From Glandiceps talaboti (lineage: Eukaryota; Hemichordata; Enteropneusta; Spengelidae), in assembly GCF_964340395.1 (NCBI RefSeq), contig NC_135554.1, forward strand, positions 8,575,475 to 8,637,474: 62,000 nt of DNA, given 5' to 3'. Shown here piece after piece: positions 10,251 through 22,301 of this stretch; positions within the stretch are counted from its first letter, which is position 1, and each line of letters starts with the position of its first letter. Both the position numbers and the translations under genes were made by a program. The notes beneath the pieces were generated by a model. That model was not told the DNA's origin. It was given only the letters and a program-made list of their open reading frames with translations, and searched no databases.

Positions 10251-13200
10251 GTAAGTACTCGTTTGTAGACAATGTACGTACGAACACTGCAGTCACTTAG
10301 AAAATAGTTTCCTTTTAAAGGCAGTGACAGTAACACTTGTTGGATTTTATTCTTTTCACCATGAATCCAAGCTTACTTCTCAAAAACACAACTACCCTCC
10401 TGTAATAGAAGTCGTAAATTTACGTTCTCCGCTATATGTTTTGTATTCTCGGATAAACCCACAGGTATCGTAGGAAAGTTGACATGAATTTTATGAAATA
10501 AATACAACACCAAAATAGTTGTATTATGCATGCATGCATATGTATGCATGTATGTATGTATGTATGTATGTATGTGTATACGTAAGTGTAAAGATTGCAT
10601 TCCCTATTCACAATTACTTCCATTACGTCGTATTTGTAGTAGCGATTTGGATTTCAGGGAAAAGTCTGCTGAATTGTGCACGTACTTCCCACCAACGTGG
10701 CTACCCAACTGTCGGTTACCAATACAGATTTAATGCTGGTTCATTTCCATGAGATCGTACTCGTACTCGATGTGGCACATTTTAGTATTAATACTTACCA
10801 TGTGTTTGGCCTAAGAACAGTGTGCATGTTACGAGTAGATTTACTTGTATCAGTACTAACGTAGTGTATTACATGACATGCCAGAAATGTGGCTTTTTGT
10901 ATATAGGTTCGACTGTACGTCGCCTTGGTGATCGTTTTGTGGAACATCTCCGTCTCAAGAATTGTAACTATATATCCTGTATCTGTGTATTTTATTACTA
11001 ATACGTGTGTTTCAAATGGTCATGGTACACAGGACCCGGTGCAGTTGCATGACTACCTAACCTTAATTTCTTTACATCAAATAACATCTAACTAGAAACA
11101 TGTCATCAAAAGATAATTTGATATATGTAATTTTGGTGTTTGTAGAATTAATGCTAGCACGTATTTGTTCAGGATCGACTATACTGTTACCGGTGCCATA
11201 ATTAACATCTACCCACGGAGATTTAAAAAATATAATGGTAGTCAGTATTTGTATTCCACTGCCACGAAGTCAATTTTTTACTTCAATTTCCGTTGAATAT
11301 GAAATGAGATATTAAGGCATTATTTCAATTCGAGGGGTCTTTAAATTCTGGTATGTCTGATGTGCTTTCCCCATCGAGTCTACTAGTCATGGCGAGAACA
11401 CTTATTTTGATCTTTCTGGTTGGCATGTTCGCCCCAGCTGTGGTAAGTACTCGTTTGTAGACAATGTACGTACGAACACTGCAGTCACTTAGAAAATAGT
11501 TTCCTTTTAAAGGCAGTGACAGTAACACTTGTTGGATTTTATTCTTTTCACCATGAATCCAAGCTTACTTCTCAAAAACACAACTACCCTCCTGTAATAG
11601 AAGTCGTAAATTTACGTTCTCCGCTATATGTTTTGTATTCTCGGATAAACCCACAGGTATCGTAGGAAAGTTGACATGAATTTTATGAAATAAATACAAC
11701 ACCAAAATAGTTGTATTATGCATGCATGCATATGTATGCATGTATGTATGTATGTATGTATGTATGTGTATACGTAAGTGTAAAGATTGCATTCCCTATT
11801 CACAATTACTTCCATTACGTCGTATTTGTAGTAGCGATTTGGATTTCAGGGAAAAGTCTGCTGAATTGTGCACGTACTTCCCACCAACGTGGCTACCCAA
11901 CTGTCGGTTACCAATACAGATTTAATGCTGGTTCATTTCCATGAGATCGTACTCGTACTCGATGTGGCACATTTTAGTATTAATACTTACCATGTGTTTG
12001 GCCTAAGAACAGTGTGCATGTTACGAGTAGATTTACTTGTATCAGTACTAACGTAGTGTATTACATGACATGCCAGAAATGTGGCTTTTTGTATATAGGT
12101 TCGACTGTACGTCGCCTTGGTGATCGTTTTGTGGAACATCTCCGTCTCAAGAATTGTAACTATATATCCTGTATCTGTGTATTTTATTACTAACGATCAT
12201 AGTGTATTAGATATGTCTATTTCAGGAATTTTTACAGCTTCTGGTGATGAGGATCGATTGAGGTTGAAGGAGGAGGAAATCATTTTTCCAGCTCGGAACG
12301 CTGGAACTCTATGGAATTAATAGATTATTTACATCATTCCCTAATATCTAACTATGTTTATTCTATCGTTCAGTCGTGTCATATAGGGTTCTTAATTTTG
12401 GTGCCTGTGACTTTTAGATCTCTCCTCGCGTATTTTACCATTAATAAGAACCTATAGTGCCTCGTTCTACTCCATAACATTTAGATATACAGTCAGGTGG
12501 TGACCTACTATATATCCTGCCTTGATATCCTACGGGAAAGAATGTTGATTCGCAACATCCGATTGCATTTATTAATCGAGATGTATGTATGTATGTATGT
12601 ATGTATGTATGTATGTATGTATGTATGTATGTAGGTAGTATGTATTATGTGGATGCATGTACATCCACTAGTGTTGTCTGTTTATGTGCAATTTAATATA
12701 ATCGGTTGCGATACTACGCAAATGCGACATTTTCACTTTCAATTGTTACAATTTTCTTTCAATTCGAGTTTCTGATCACTTGTCAATTTCCCCCTACATG
12801 TCATAGCATGGAGAAGAAGAATGTGTCCGTAAGTACTTGTATTCAAAGATTTCAAACAAATTATTTTTCCTAATTTCATTTAAACCACAGATTCAAAGTG
12901 AAACTTTGCACGTGTCTAGAATATTATAGCAATGAATTCAAATCTGAAAATAAAAAAGGGGTCACAATGTTCCCTAAACAGCTAGAAATCGCTAAAAGTG
13001 GATAACATCACCAATTATATGTAAATTTTCACACAATTTTTCGTTCAAAATTCTTTACCTCGAAAATTCGAAACCTACTAGAATTAACCATATATTCTTA
13101 TCTAAATGCTCTGTGAGGAGTAATTGTAACACTGTGTTGTCAACGCAATGTGAAGTGTAATTGTAACACTCGGTTGTCAATGCTATGTGAAGTGTAATTG

Positions 13201-15456
13201 TAACACTCTGTCGTCAACGCTATGTGAAGTGTAATTGTAACACTCCGTTGTCAACGTTATGTGAAGAGTAATTGTAACACTCTGTTGTCAACGCTACGTG
13301 AAGTGTAATTGTAACACTCTGTCGTCAATATATTATCACCATATTATTTTTCATCTAACTCTTATTATTACTCTTATTTTATGGTAAAAGGTGTTGTTTA
13401 GTTGGATGCAGATGGCGCGTTTTGACTGACCTTTGACCATATTTTGGATTCATAGTATAGCTCCGTCCTTATTTTGTGTTACTTTGGTAGATTTCATCAA
13501 AATCATGCAAAAAATAGTAGAATAATGAAAATTTAACGCGTCACACTCGTTCATTGCGTAGACTCACTGTGAAAGATTTCGTCTTTGGCATTAAAAAAAT
13601 TGTTTCCCGCTACAGTATATGACCTTCGAGGAAATTTGCAAATGACCTCAATTCGCCTTTTGGTTTCTTTTCTTTGGACAAATGATTAAGAAATATTTTT
13701 TTCTTCAATCATCAGGATTTTTTGTATTTTCCCACAAGGAATGCTGTTGGGATTTTATTTTCTGTCTAGAAATCCTGACATGTATTTTATTAGCTAAGCA
13801 CGTGCATATTCATTTCTTTTTATATAATGTAATCTGTTTATTTTTTATCTCAATGTCCGAGAAGGAACGACGTTTATGAAACCGAAAGTAATGTAGTCAG
13901 CAATAGACACCGGGTTTCCACATTTTGATGTTATTGAATGATAAATATGTATTTTAGCGCACAATAATAGTTGCTTGATTGAAAGTGTCTAAAGTTTTAA
14001 AGTGGCCATATGGATGAGAATTTGGTATTTATTTTGGATTTTTATTTGATAAAACAGCTTCACTATGTTTTTCTACTTGAAAAAATAATGTGAAATAACA
14101 TATACTAAGTCTATGTTCATAACTCAATAAACTGCAAAACATTAAACAATGTATAAAATGTTTGTTATTGTACGTACAATAAAACACTTTTTACACTTTT
14201 TCCATCTTTTTGCAATGTATTGAGTTATGAACATGGGCTTGATATATGCTCTTTCGCATTATTTTTTCAAGTATAAAAACATAGTGAATTTGTTTTATCA
14301 AATAAAAATCCAAAATAAATACCAAATTCTCATCCATATGGCCACTTTCACTCAGTGTCAATATTGGAACCTGTGTAGGTGTGTGTACAAAGTTAGGTGT
14401 TTTTACCGTGTACGCGATGGAGAGTTGATTTATGTGTGTGTCAGACACTGGACAAGAAAGCGTACATTATACAGCAATATGTGTACCTACTTTTACATTA
14501 TAATATATTAATTGTTTCTCCTACAATGAGAAAGATCCATGCTGACTTGTTATCATAATATCATACCAGATGTAAACTGAATGTCTTCCGTAAGGGCAAA
14601 GTTTTGAGATTGTCGTTCCTACAGACAATTGTTGGAATACAACAGAACATATGTAATAAGTTATTTTTTCTCATTGATTGCTATTTGCTCATTGCTGTTA
14701 GTGATCTCCTGGCCAACCACAACATGTACTGTGACATTTGTTGAGAATGTAAAAAAAAAATAAGCGCATCGTCGTACCACTTTAGACAACATTTCCTGAT
14801 GAGAAACTATTTTTTCCTTTTTAGTGGCCTACAAAAATATGCCAATAATTTTTTAAAACTAAAAGCTACATCAATAATATTTTCAGGACAAGTGTGCTTT
14901 GGTATCGCAAATGCATGTATCAATTTATATTGAATTTGAAGTGTGCATTCTTTAGATATAGCCTAATTACCGAAAACCATTAATTATGTAAATTTCTCGT
15001 TAATATTCTTGGGATGTTTACCAAAACCTAATCAGTTCTTGTCACTACCCTACAGAATACATGCAATAAATTTTGTTTGGATTGGGCCAGTCGTGTTTTA
15101 GAAAATGGTTATAAAGTTGCACCACTTTAGATGACATTTCCTGACGAGAAACTATTTTTTTGTTTTTGTGGCCAATCGAAAATATGCCAATTACTTATTA
15201 AACTAAAAGCTACATTAGTAATATTTTCAGGACAGGTGCGCTTTGGTATCGCAAATGTGTGTACCAAGTTATAATGAATTTGAAGCGTGCATTCTTGAGA
15301 TATAGCCTGATTACCGAAAATCATTAATTACGTAAATTGCTCATTAATATTCACGGGATTTTTACCAAAACCTAATCAAAGTTTGCCATTACCCTACGGA
15401 ATACGTTTTCAAAATTTCGTTTCAATTGAGCACGCCGTTATGGAGAAAACGATGTC

Positions 15457-15527
<71 letters not shown>

Positions 15528-16194
15528 CACACACACACAGACACACAGACTTCCACCCATAAATATATCTCTTCCTTAAGGAAGAAAAATACAAACACTC
15601 GACAGAAGACTACTTAGAAATTTAATGTATCGTTCCTCACCAATACCGACTGTCATGCGCATAAGAATGCGCAATGCAAAACGCGCGGACGTCATACACA
15701 CAATTCTAATGACAAGAAAATCATAATCGATTCTTCCTGAAATAACAGTAATGCACAAACATTATTCATAAACTTAATTCTCTACACTAAACCATATAGA
15801 CCTGAACATTGATGCCAAGCTCAATGAAATGAAACAGTCGCACTTTTTTAGAACTCGACTTGCATCGTCACTTCAAACACGATCATACATTTCTCTTTAT
15901 AACTACCTGGCTTCTTAATTCTGTCAAACAAAGAGCCCTTAGTGAAAAGAAATTCTTGGTTTTATGACATGACCAATGTTTCCTGTCGCCTAAACTCGGG
16001 AACAGTGCAGTCACATTCATTCCATATCAATGTTGATTTTGTGTTTCACGAAATTGGCATGATTTTATCATCACCTATACCAACTCACCCATCATCCTCC
16101 AGTCATTCAGTATGTCATCCTTCCATCCATCCGTGCATTAATGCGATGCATGCATGTATGCATACATACATACATTCATACATACATACATACA

Positions 16195-16228
<34 letters not shown>

Positions 16229-16294
16229 AATACACACACGCATGCATGCATGCATGCACGCATGCACGCACACACACATACATACATACATACA

Positions 16295-16325
<31 letters not shown>

Positions 16326-17051
16326 CAAGCATATGATATATTACTTTAAATTATGTTTTCAGCATGCGTGGAATTGGGCTTTTTCGAAACCGATACAACA
16401 TACCAATATAGATATTTCGACAAACCCCTAACTGAGTTCTCGGTAAACTTCAAAGTTAAAGCAAAGAATGATGTCCATATTGGACTCTCTGCTGGACCAC
16501 AGGACAAGCCTGCCATGTACGAGATCGTTATTGGTGGATGGAGAAATACGAAATCAGTCATACGACGTAGTAAACAGAGCCAACAGAAAGTAGAAGCTAG
16601 TACTCCTGGCATCCTGTCACCAAATGAATTCAGAGAATTTTGGATTAGCTACAACAATGGTGTTATCAGGGTTGGTAAAGAAGGAGACCAGGAAGCATTT
16701 ATGGAATGGACTGACCCCGATCCTTTACCAGTTAAATACCTCGGATATTCTACAGGCTGGGGAAGTGATGGACAATTCGTATTCTGTATGGATGACCCGA
16801 TAGCAGGTAATTATTCTTATAGTTTACTGTACGTGAAGCGTACGTTGATCGCGATGTGCTCTAATTAATTAATTAATTAATTAATTAATTATGGTTTATT
16901 TATCTTTTTGTAATGTAAGAACTGTTGTTTATTTAATATATTTATTTAGTTTATTAGTTTGTCTTTGTTTGTCTTTGTTTTCTTCTTGTGTTTTTTTGTT
17001 TGCTCTTAAATTTGAAACGTGCCGCAATAATATTAAACTAATAATAATTTT

Positions 17052-17088
<37 letters not shown>

Positions 17089-20000
17089 ACTAACTGTTTG
17101 CTACATCAAGGATTTTTACCTATTTGTTGTAATGTTATAATATATTGCACTGTATATTCGCGGTCAAATTCAGTCTCAAGCCGAAATTCAAACACTTAAC
17201 AACTGCCATGATTAAGCACTATTACTTGAAACATTTCACATGAATTGAACCTAGATGTGTTTGTTGTTTTCGCTCCAGTATTCTCTTTTAACCCAGCAGT
17301 TAACAAATGACCTAAACTATTTCATTACATCTTACTCACATTGCTTGTAGAGTGTAAGCCATTGGTATTTTCTACCGATACAACATATCAATACCGTTAT
17401 CTTGCATCATCATCACCTATTACAAGTGTTGACTTTAAAGCCAAAGCAAACAATGACGTCCATATTGCACTCTCTGCTGGACCACAGGATAAGCCTGCCT
17501 TGTACGAGGTCGTCATTGGTGGATGGTCAAATACGAAATCTGTCATACGACGTGCCAAACAGAGTCAACAGAAAGTAGAAGCTAGTACTCCTGCCATCCT
17601 GTCACCAAATGAATTCAGAGGATTTTGGATAACCTACAACAATGGTGTTATCAGGGTTGGTAAAGAAGGCCAGGCACCCTTTATGGAATGGACTGATCCC
17701 AATCCTTTGCCTGTTAACAACATTGGATATTCCACTGGCTGGGGAAGTAATGGACAATTTGAGTTCTGTGTTGAAGAATCTACTGAAGGTAAATTACATA
17801 ATATTTACGTCATGCCCTCATAATATAGTTGAATCTACGATCAACAGGTAACTTTGATACTATAAAGAAAAAACTGCTGAGGAAGATTTCATTTATAACT
17901 TCTGTCTTTTGAAATCTAGAGGTTCATAGTGTTGTTGTTAGTCTTTCTCTTCAATTGATAACAAGACCCCCATTTAGATATAATTTCTCTTAATAAGAAT
18001 AAGCATATACCAAGAAATGTTTGGATATTGTTTTTATGTTTCTTTCTCTGTTTATTTATTTATTTATTTGATTGTTTGTTTGTTTGTTTGTTTGTTTGTT
18101 TGTTTGTTTTTTGTTGTTTGTTTTTTGGTTTGTTTGTTGGTTGGTTGGTTTGTTAAACAACAAAAACATACAATAACTGTTTTCTATTCATCTTCACAGC
18201 ATGCCCAAACCTGATGCAATTTTCTACCGATACAACATATCAATACCGTTATCTTGCATCATCATCACCTATTACACGTGTTGACTTTAAAGCCAAAGCA
18301 AACAATGATGTCCATATTGCACTCTCTGCTGGACCACAGGATAAGCCTGCCTTGTACGAGGTCGTCATTGGTGGATGGTCAAATACGAAATCTGTCATAC
18401 GACGTGCCAAACAGAGTCAACAGAAAGTAGAAGCTAGTACTCCTGCCATCCTGTCACCAAATGAATTCAGAGGATTTTGGATAACCTACAACAATGGTGT
18501 TATCAAGGTTGGTAGAGAAGGCCAGGCACCCTTTATGGAATGGTCTGATCCCAACCCTTTGCCTGTTAACAACATTGGATATTCCACTGGCTGGGGAAGT
18601 AATGGACAATTTGAGTTCTGTGTTGAAGAATCTACTGAAGGTAAATTACATAATATTTACGTCATGCCCTCATAATATAGTTGAATCTACGATCAACAGG
18701 TAACTTTGATACTATAAAGAAAAAACTGCTGAGGAAGATTTCATTTATAACTTCTGTCTTTTGAAATCTAGAGGTTCATAGTGTTGTTGTTAGTCTTTCT
18801 CTTCAATTGATAACAAGACCCCCATTTAGATATAATTTCTCTTAATAAAATAAGCATATACCAAGAAATGTTTGGATATTGTTTTTATGTTTCTTTCTCT
18901 GTTTATTTATTTATTTATTTGTTTGTTTGTTTGTTTGTTTGTTTGTTTGTTTGTTGTTTGTTTGTTTTTTGGTTTGTTTGTTGGTTGGTTGGTTTGTTAA
19001 ACAACAAAAACATACAATAACTGTTTTCTATTCATCTTCACAGCATGCCCAAACCTGATGCAATTTTCTACCGATACCACATATCAATACCGTTATCTTG
19101 CATCATCATCACCTATTACAAGTGTTGACTTTAAAGCCAAAGCAAACAATGATGTCCATATTGCACTCTCTGCTGGACCACAGGATAAGCCTGCCTTGTA
19201 CGAGGTCGTCATTGGTGGATGGTCAAATACGAAATCAGTCATACGACGTGCTAAACAGAGTCAACAGAAAGTAGAAGCTAGTACTCCTGGCATCCTGTCA
19301 CCAAATGAATTCAGAGGATTTTGGATAACCTACAACAATGGTGTTATCAGGGTTGGTAGAGAAGGTCAGGCACCCTTTATGGTATGGACTGATCCCAATC
19401 CTTTGCCTGTTAACAACATTGGATATTCCACTGGCTGGGGAAGTAATGGACAATTTGAGTTCTGTGTTGAAGAATCTACTGAAGGTAAATTACATAATAT
19501 TTACGTCATGCCCTCATAATATAGTTGAATCTACGATCAACAGGTAACTTTGATACTATAAAGAAAAAACTGCTGAGGAAGATTTCATTTATAACTTCTG
19601 TCTTTTGAAATCTAGAGGTTCATAGTGTTGTTGTTAGTCTTTCTCTTCAATTGATAACAAGACCCCCATTTAGATATAATTTCTCTTAATAAGAATAAGC
19701 ATATACCAAGAAATGTTTGGATATTGTTTTTATGTTTCTTTCTCTGTTTATTTATTTATTTATTTGATTGTTTGTTTGTTTGTTTGTTTGTTTGTTTGTT
19801 TGTTTTTTGTTGTTTGTTTTTTGGTTTGTTTGTTGGTTGGTTGGTTTGTTAAACAACAAAAACATACAATAACTGTTTTCTATTCATCTTCACAGCATGC
19901 CCAAACCTGATGCAATTTTCTACCGATACAACATATCAATACCGTTATCTTGCATCATCATCACCTATTACACGTGTTGACTTTAAAGCCAAAGCAAACA

Positions 20001-21998
20001 ATGATGTCCATATTGCACTCTCTGCTGGACCACAGGATAAGCCTGCCTTGTACGAGGTCGTCATTGGTGGATGGTCAAATACGAAATCTGTCATACGACG
20101 TGCCAAACAGAGTCAACAGAAAGTAGAAGCTAGTACTCCTGCCATCCTGTCACCAAATGAATTCAGAGGATTTTGGATAACCTACAACAATGGTGTTATC
20201 AAGGTTGGTAGAGAAGGCCAGGCACCCTTTATGGAATGGTCTGATCCCAACCCTTTGCCTGTTAACAACATTGGATATTCCACTGGCTGGGGAAGTAATG
20301 GACAATTTGAGTTCTGTGTTGAAGAATCTACTGAAGGTAAATTACATAATATTTACGTCATGCCCTCATAATATAGTTGAATCCACGATCAACAGGTAAC
20401 TTTGATACTATAAAGAAAAAACTGCTGAGGAAGATTTCATTTATAACTTCTGTCTTTTGAAATCTAGAGGTTCATAGTGTTGTTGTTAGTCTTTCTCTTC
20501 AATTGATAACAAGACCCCCATTTAGATATAATTTCTCTTAATAAAATAAGCATATACCAAGAAATGTTTGGATATTGTTTTTATGTTTCTTTCTCTGTTT
20601 ATTTATTTATTTATTTATTTGTTTGTTTGTTTGTTTGTTTGTTTGTTTGTTGTTTGTTTGTTTTTTGGTTTGTTTGTTGGTTGGTTGGTTTGTTAAACAA
20701 CAAAAACATACAATAACTGTTTTCTATTCATCTTCACAGCATGCCCAAACCTGATGCAATTTTCTACCGATACCACATATCAATACCGTTATCTTGCATC
20801 ATCATCACCTATTACAAGTGTTGACTTTAAAGCCAAAGCAAACAATGATGTCCATATTGCACTCTCTGCTGGACCACAGGATAAGCCTGCCTTGTACGAG
20901 GTCGTCATTGGTGGATGGTCAAATACGAAATCAGTCATACGACGTGCTAAACAGAGTCAACAGAAAGTAGAAGCTAGTACTCCTGGCATCCTGTCACCAA
21001 ATGAATTCAGAGGATTTTGGATAACCTACAACAATGGTGTTATCAGGGTTGGTAGAGAAGGTCAGGCACCCTTTATGGTATGGACTGATCCCAACCCTTT
21101 GCCTGTTAACAACATTGGATATTCCACTGGCTGGGGAAGTAATGGACAATTTGAGTTCTGTGTTGAAGAATCTACTGAAGGTAAATTACATAATATTTAC
21201 GTCATGCCCTCATAATATAGTTGAATCTACGATCAACAGGTAACTTTGATACTATAAAGAAAAAACTGCTGAGGAAGATTTCATTTATAACTTCTGTCTT
21301 TTGAAATCTAGAGGTTCATAGTGTTGTTGTTAGTCTTTCTCTTCAATTGACAACAAGACCCCCATTTAGATATCATTTCTCTTAATAAGAATAAGCATAT
21401 ACCAAGAAATGTTTGGATATTGTTTGTATGTTTCTTTCTCTGTTTGTGTGTGTGTGTGTGTTTGTTTGTTTGTTTGTTTGTTTGTTTGTTTTTTGGTTGG
21501 TTTGTTAGTTGGCTTGTTTGTTAAACAACAAAAACATACAATAACTGTTTTCTATTCATCTTCACAGCATGCCCAAACCTGATGCAATTTTCTACCGATA
21601 CAACATATCAATACCGTTATCTTGCATCATCATCACCTATTACACGTGTTGACTTTAAAGCCAAAGCAAACAATGATGTCCATATTGCACTCTCTGCTGG
21701 ACCACAGGATAAGCCTGCCTTGTACGAGGTCGTCATTGGTGGATGGTCAAATACGAAATCTGTCATACGACGTGCCAAACAGAGTCAACAGAAAGTAGAA
21801 GCTAGTACTCCTGCCATCCTGTCACCAAATGAATTCAGAGGATTTTGGATAACCTACAACAATGGTGTTATCAAGGTTGGTAGAGAAGGCCAGGCACCCT
21901 TTATGGAATGGACTGATCCCAACCCTTTGCCTGTTAACAACATTGGATATTCCACTGGCTGGGGAAGTAATGGAGAATTCAAGTTTTGCCAGGACTAG
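10197..21998 (+). CDS. Secreted protein with seven tandem FAMeT-type (Methyltransf_FA) domains
   Basis: Spliced gene; the model is mine. Exons: signal peptide 10197-10250 (or its duplicate 11389-11442), microexon 12807-12828, then domain exons 16363-16806, 17351-17788, 18200-18640, 19044-19484, 19896-20336, 20740-21180 and 21568-21998 (stop TAG). All junctions have GT..AG and the phases agree (0, then 1 throughout), giving about 1050 residues. The N-terminus MARTLILIFLVGMFAPAV is a clear signal peptide. Each domain exon codes about 147 residues that match the farnesoic acid O-methyltransferase-like domain: FSTDTTYQYRYL, NDVHIALSAGPQ, YEVVIGGWSNTKSVIRR, FWITYNNGVIRVG, STGWGS. Each has one Cys near its start and one near its end (FEFC), probably disulfide-linked. 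Despite the name, this domain is not shown to be a methyltransferase; in animals it occurs in secreted and adhesion-type proteins. A likely polyadenylation signal aataaa is at 22761. The shorter sister gene is at 35339-39685. Confidence 0.8.
10620..10980 (+). pseudogene. Penelope-like element relic (GIY-YIG region), first copy
   Basis: In conceptual translation, CQKCGFLYIGSTVRRLGDRF followed by VEHLRL is the GIY-YIG endonuclease signature found at the C-terminus of Penelope-like elements. Upstream, ARTSHQRGYP resembles the region after the reverse transcriptase. Frameshifts and stops interrupt it. It ends at the 1192-bp duplication junction. Confidence 0.7.
11389..11442 (+). CDS. Signal-peptide exon of the FAMeT gene, copy b
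   Basis: Duplicate of 10197-10250 with the same start, peptide and donor site. It lies closer to the microexon at 12807, so it may be the exon actually used, or the two may be alternative first exons. Confidence 0.65.
11812..12570 (+). pseudogene. Penelope-like element relic, 3' part with tail
   Basis: Repeats the GIY-YIG relic of 10620 and continues into the C-terminal part (DHSVLDMSISG..., then RLRLKEEE) and the 3' tail up to the (ATGT)n array at 12582. The ORF is broken. A paralogous copy is at 35590-36570 and a 5'-truncated one at 23650. Confidence 0.65.
12582..12632. repeat. (ATGT)n microsatellite at the Penelope 3' end
   Basis: A run of tgta repeats directly after the Penelope tail. 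The same tail-plus-array arrangement recurs at 24057 and 36612. Confidence 0.85.
12807..12828 (+). CDS. 22-nt microexon of the FAMeT gene
   Basis: A pyrimidine-rich tract and catgtcatag precede it and gtaagtact follows it. The 22 nt change phase 0 (signal-peptide exon) into phase 1 (domain exons), reading V-HGEEECV-P-C across the joins. The copy at 36855 keeps both splice sites and the length, with one base changed (Cys to Tyr). Confidence 0.6.
13103..13330. repeat. 37-bp minisatellite, about 6 units
   Basis: Units of the form gtgaagtgtaattgtaacac then tctgtcgtcaacgctat. The paralogous site at 37155-37240 has only two to three units, so copy number changed after the segmental duplication. 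Confidence 0.85.
13330..13990. other. Intron/intergenic DNA, no gene seen
   Basis: AT-rich. About 430 bp (roughly 13330-13750) are absent from the paralogous copy near 37240, where the flanks join directly; the remainder matches 37235-37460. Confidence 0.5.
13999..14348. mobile_element. MITE-like palindromic element, copy 1 (about 350 bp)
   Basis: Terminal inverted repeats run aaagtggccatatggatgag ... and ctcatccatatggccacttt, and the inverted similarity reaches almost to the centre, which holds a tacgtac core. There is no coding capacity. The paralogous locus near 37460 lacks it (an empty site), which supports insertion. Confidence 0.8.
14525..15585. repeat. 1.06-kb block with a ~365-bp tandem duplication and (ACAG)n array
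   Basis: Two diverged units start at 14775 and 15120 (caccactttaga ... catttcctga) and end in gagaaaacgatg followed by an (ACAG)n array at 15459-15531. The whole block is absent from the paralogous copy at 37645. Its end, on both sides of the array, resembles 47480-47890. Confidence 0.65.
16150..16322. repeat. (ACAT)n compound microsatellite
   Basis: Long catacata runs with catgcatg and cacaca interruptions, just before the acceptor of the first domain exon. The same position in the paralogous gene (38246-38358) also has the array. Confidence 0.9.
16363..16806 (+). CDS. FAMeT domain exon 1 (divergent type)
   Basis: 444 nt, phase 1 to 1, acceptor ttttcag, donor gtaatt. It is the most divergent repeat (FFETDTTYQYRYF, VKAKNDVHIGLSAGPQ, ending CMDDPIAG) and is orthologous to 38396-38839 rather than to its own neighbours. 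Confidence 0.85.
17351..17788 (+). CDS. FAMeT domain exon 2
   Basis: 438 nt, phase 1 to 1, acceptor cttgtag, donor gtaaat. It begins ECKPLVFSTDT and ends FEFCVEESTEG. The counterpart in the sister gene is the start of 39378-39685. Confidence 0.85.
18200..18640 (+). CDS. FAMeT domain exon 3
   Basis: 441 nt, phase 1 to 1, acceptor cttcacag. It begins ACPNLMQFSTDT and carries the ITRVDF variant. It is almost identical to the exon at 19896, 1696 bp downstream, including flanking introns. Confidence 0.85.
19044..19484 (+). CDS. FAMeT domain exon 4
   Basis: 441 nt, phase 1 to 1. It carries the ITSVDF and FMVWTDP variants and is almost identical to the exon at 20740, 1696 bp downstream. Confidence 0.85.
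19896..20336 (+). CDS. FAMeT domain exon 5
   Basis: 441 nt, phase 1 to 1. It repeats exon 3 (ITRVDF type) with no coding difference that I can see. Confidence 0.85.
20740..21180 (+). CDS. FAMeT domain exon 6
   Basis: 441 nt, phase 1 to 1. It repeats exon 4 (ITSVDF, FMVW type), differing only at silent positions such as the codon for Asn before PLPV. Confidence 0.85.
21568..21998 (+). CDS. FAMeT domain exon 7 (terminal)
   Basis: 431 nt, entering in phase 1 and ending with the stop TAG after GEFKFCQD. The intron before it has its own variant of the GTTT-rich stretch, with a (GT)n run near 21443. Confidence 0.85.
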
Positions 21999-21999
21999 A

Positions 22000-22242
22000 C
22001 AGAGCTATAAATACGGCACAATATGACCATATAATGTAGAGCATTAACATTTAGTGTAGTTTCTTTATTGTCCTTCTTTTAGATTTATGTAAACACTGTC
22101 AATTTCCTGAAATATTATGTAACAATAATGAACACACTTTTACCATTTAATAACCTGGGACAGAAATCCAACATGACTCTTACAGAATAGAATTAATATG
22201 CGAAATTGATATATAGAAAATGCTTTTTATGATATTAATATC

Positions 22243-22301
<59 letters not shown>

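Larger units (their letters stand above)
9811..12194. repeat. 1192-bp tandem duplication (two near-identical units)
   Basis: Units 9811-11002 and 11003-12194 appear identical by eye. Each carries one signal-peptide exon (10197, 11389) and a Penelope GIY-YIG relic. The junction shares the short motif acgtgtg. It is either very recent or an assembly artefact. Confidence 0.9.
17850..21240. repeat. Higher-order tandem repeat: exon pair plus introns, 1696-bp period
   Basis: Two consecutive exon-intron pairs (exons 3-4 and 5-6) repeat with a spacing of exactly 1696 bp at several landmarks. Introns, including their (GTTT)n runs, match nearly base for base. Within each pair the two exons are about 844 bp apart and less alike. 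Confidence 0.9.
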
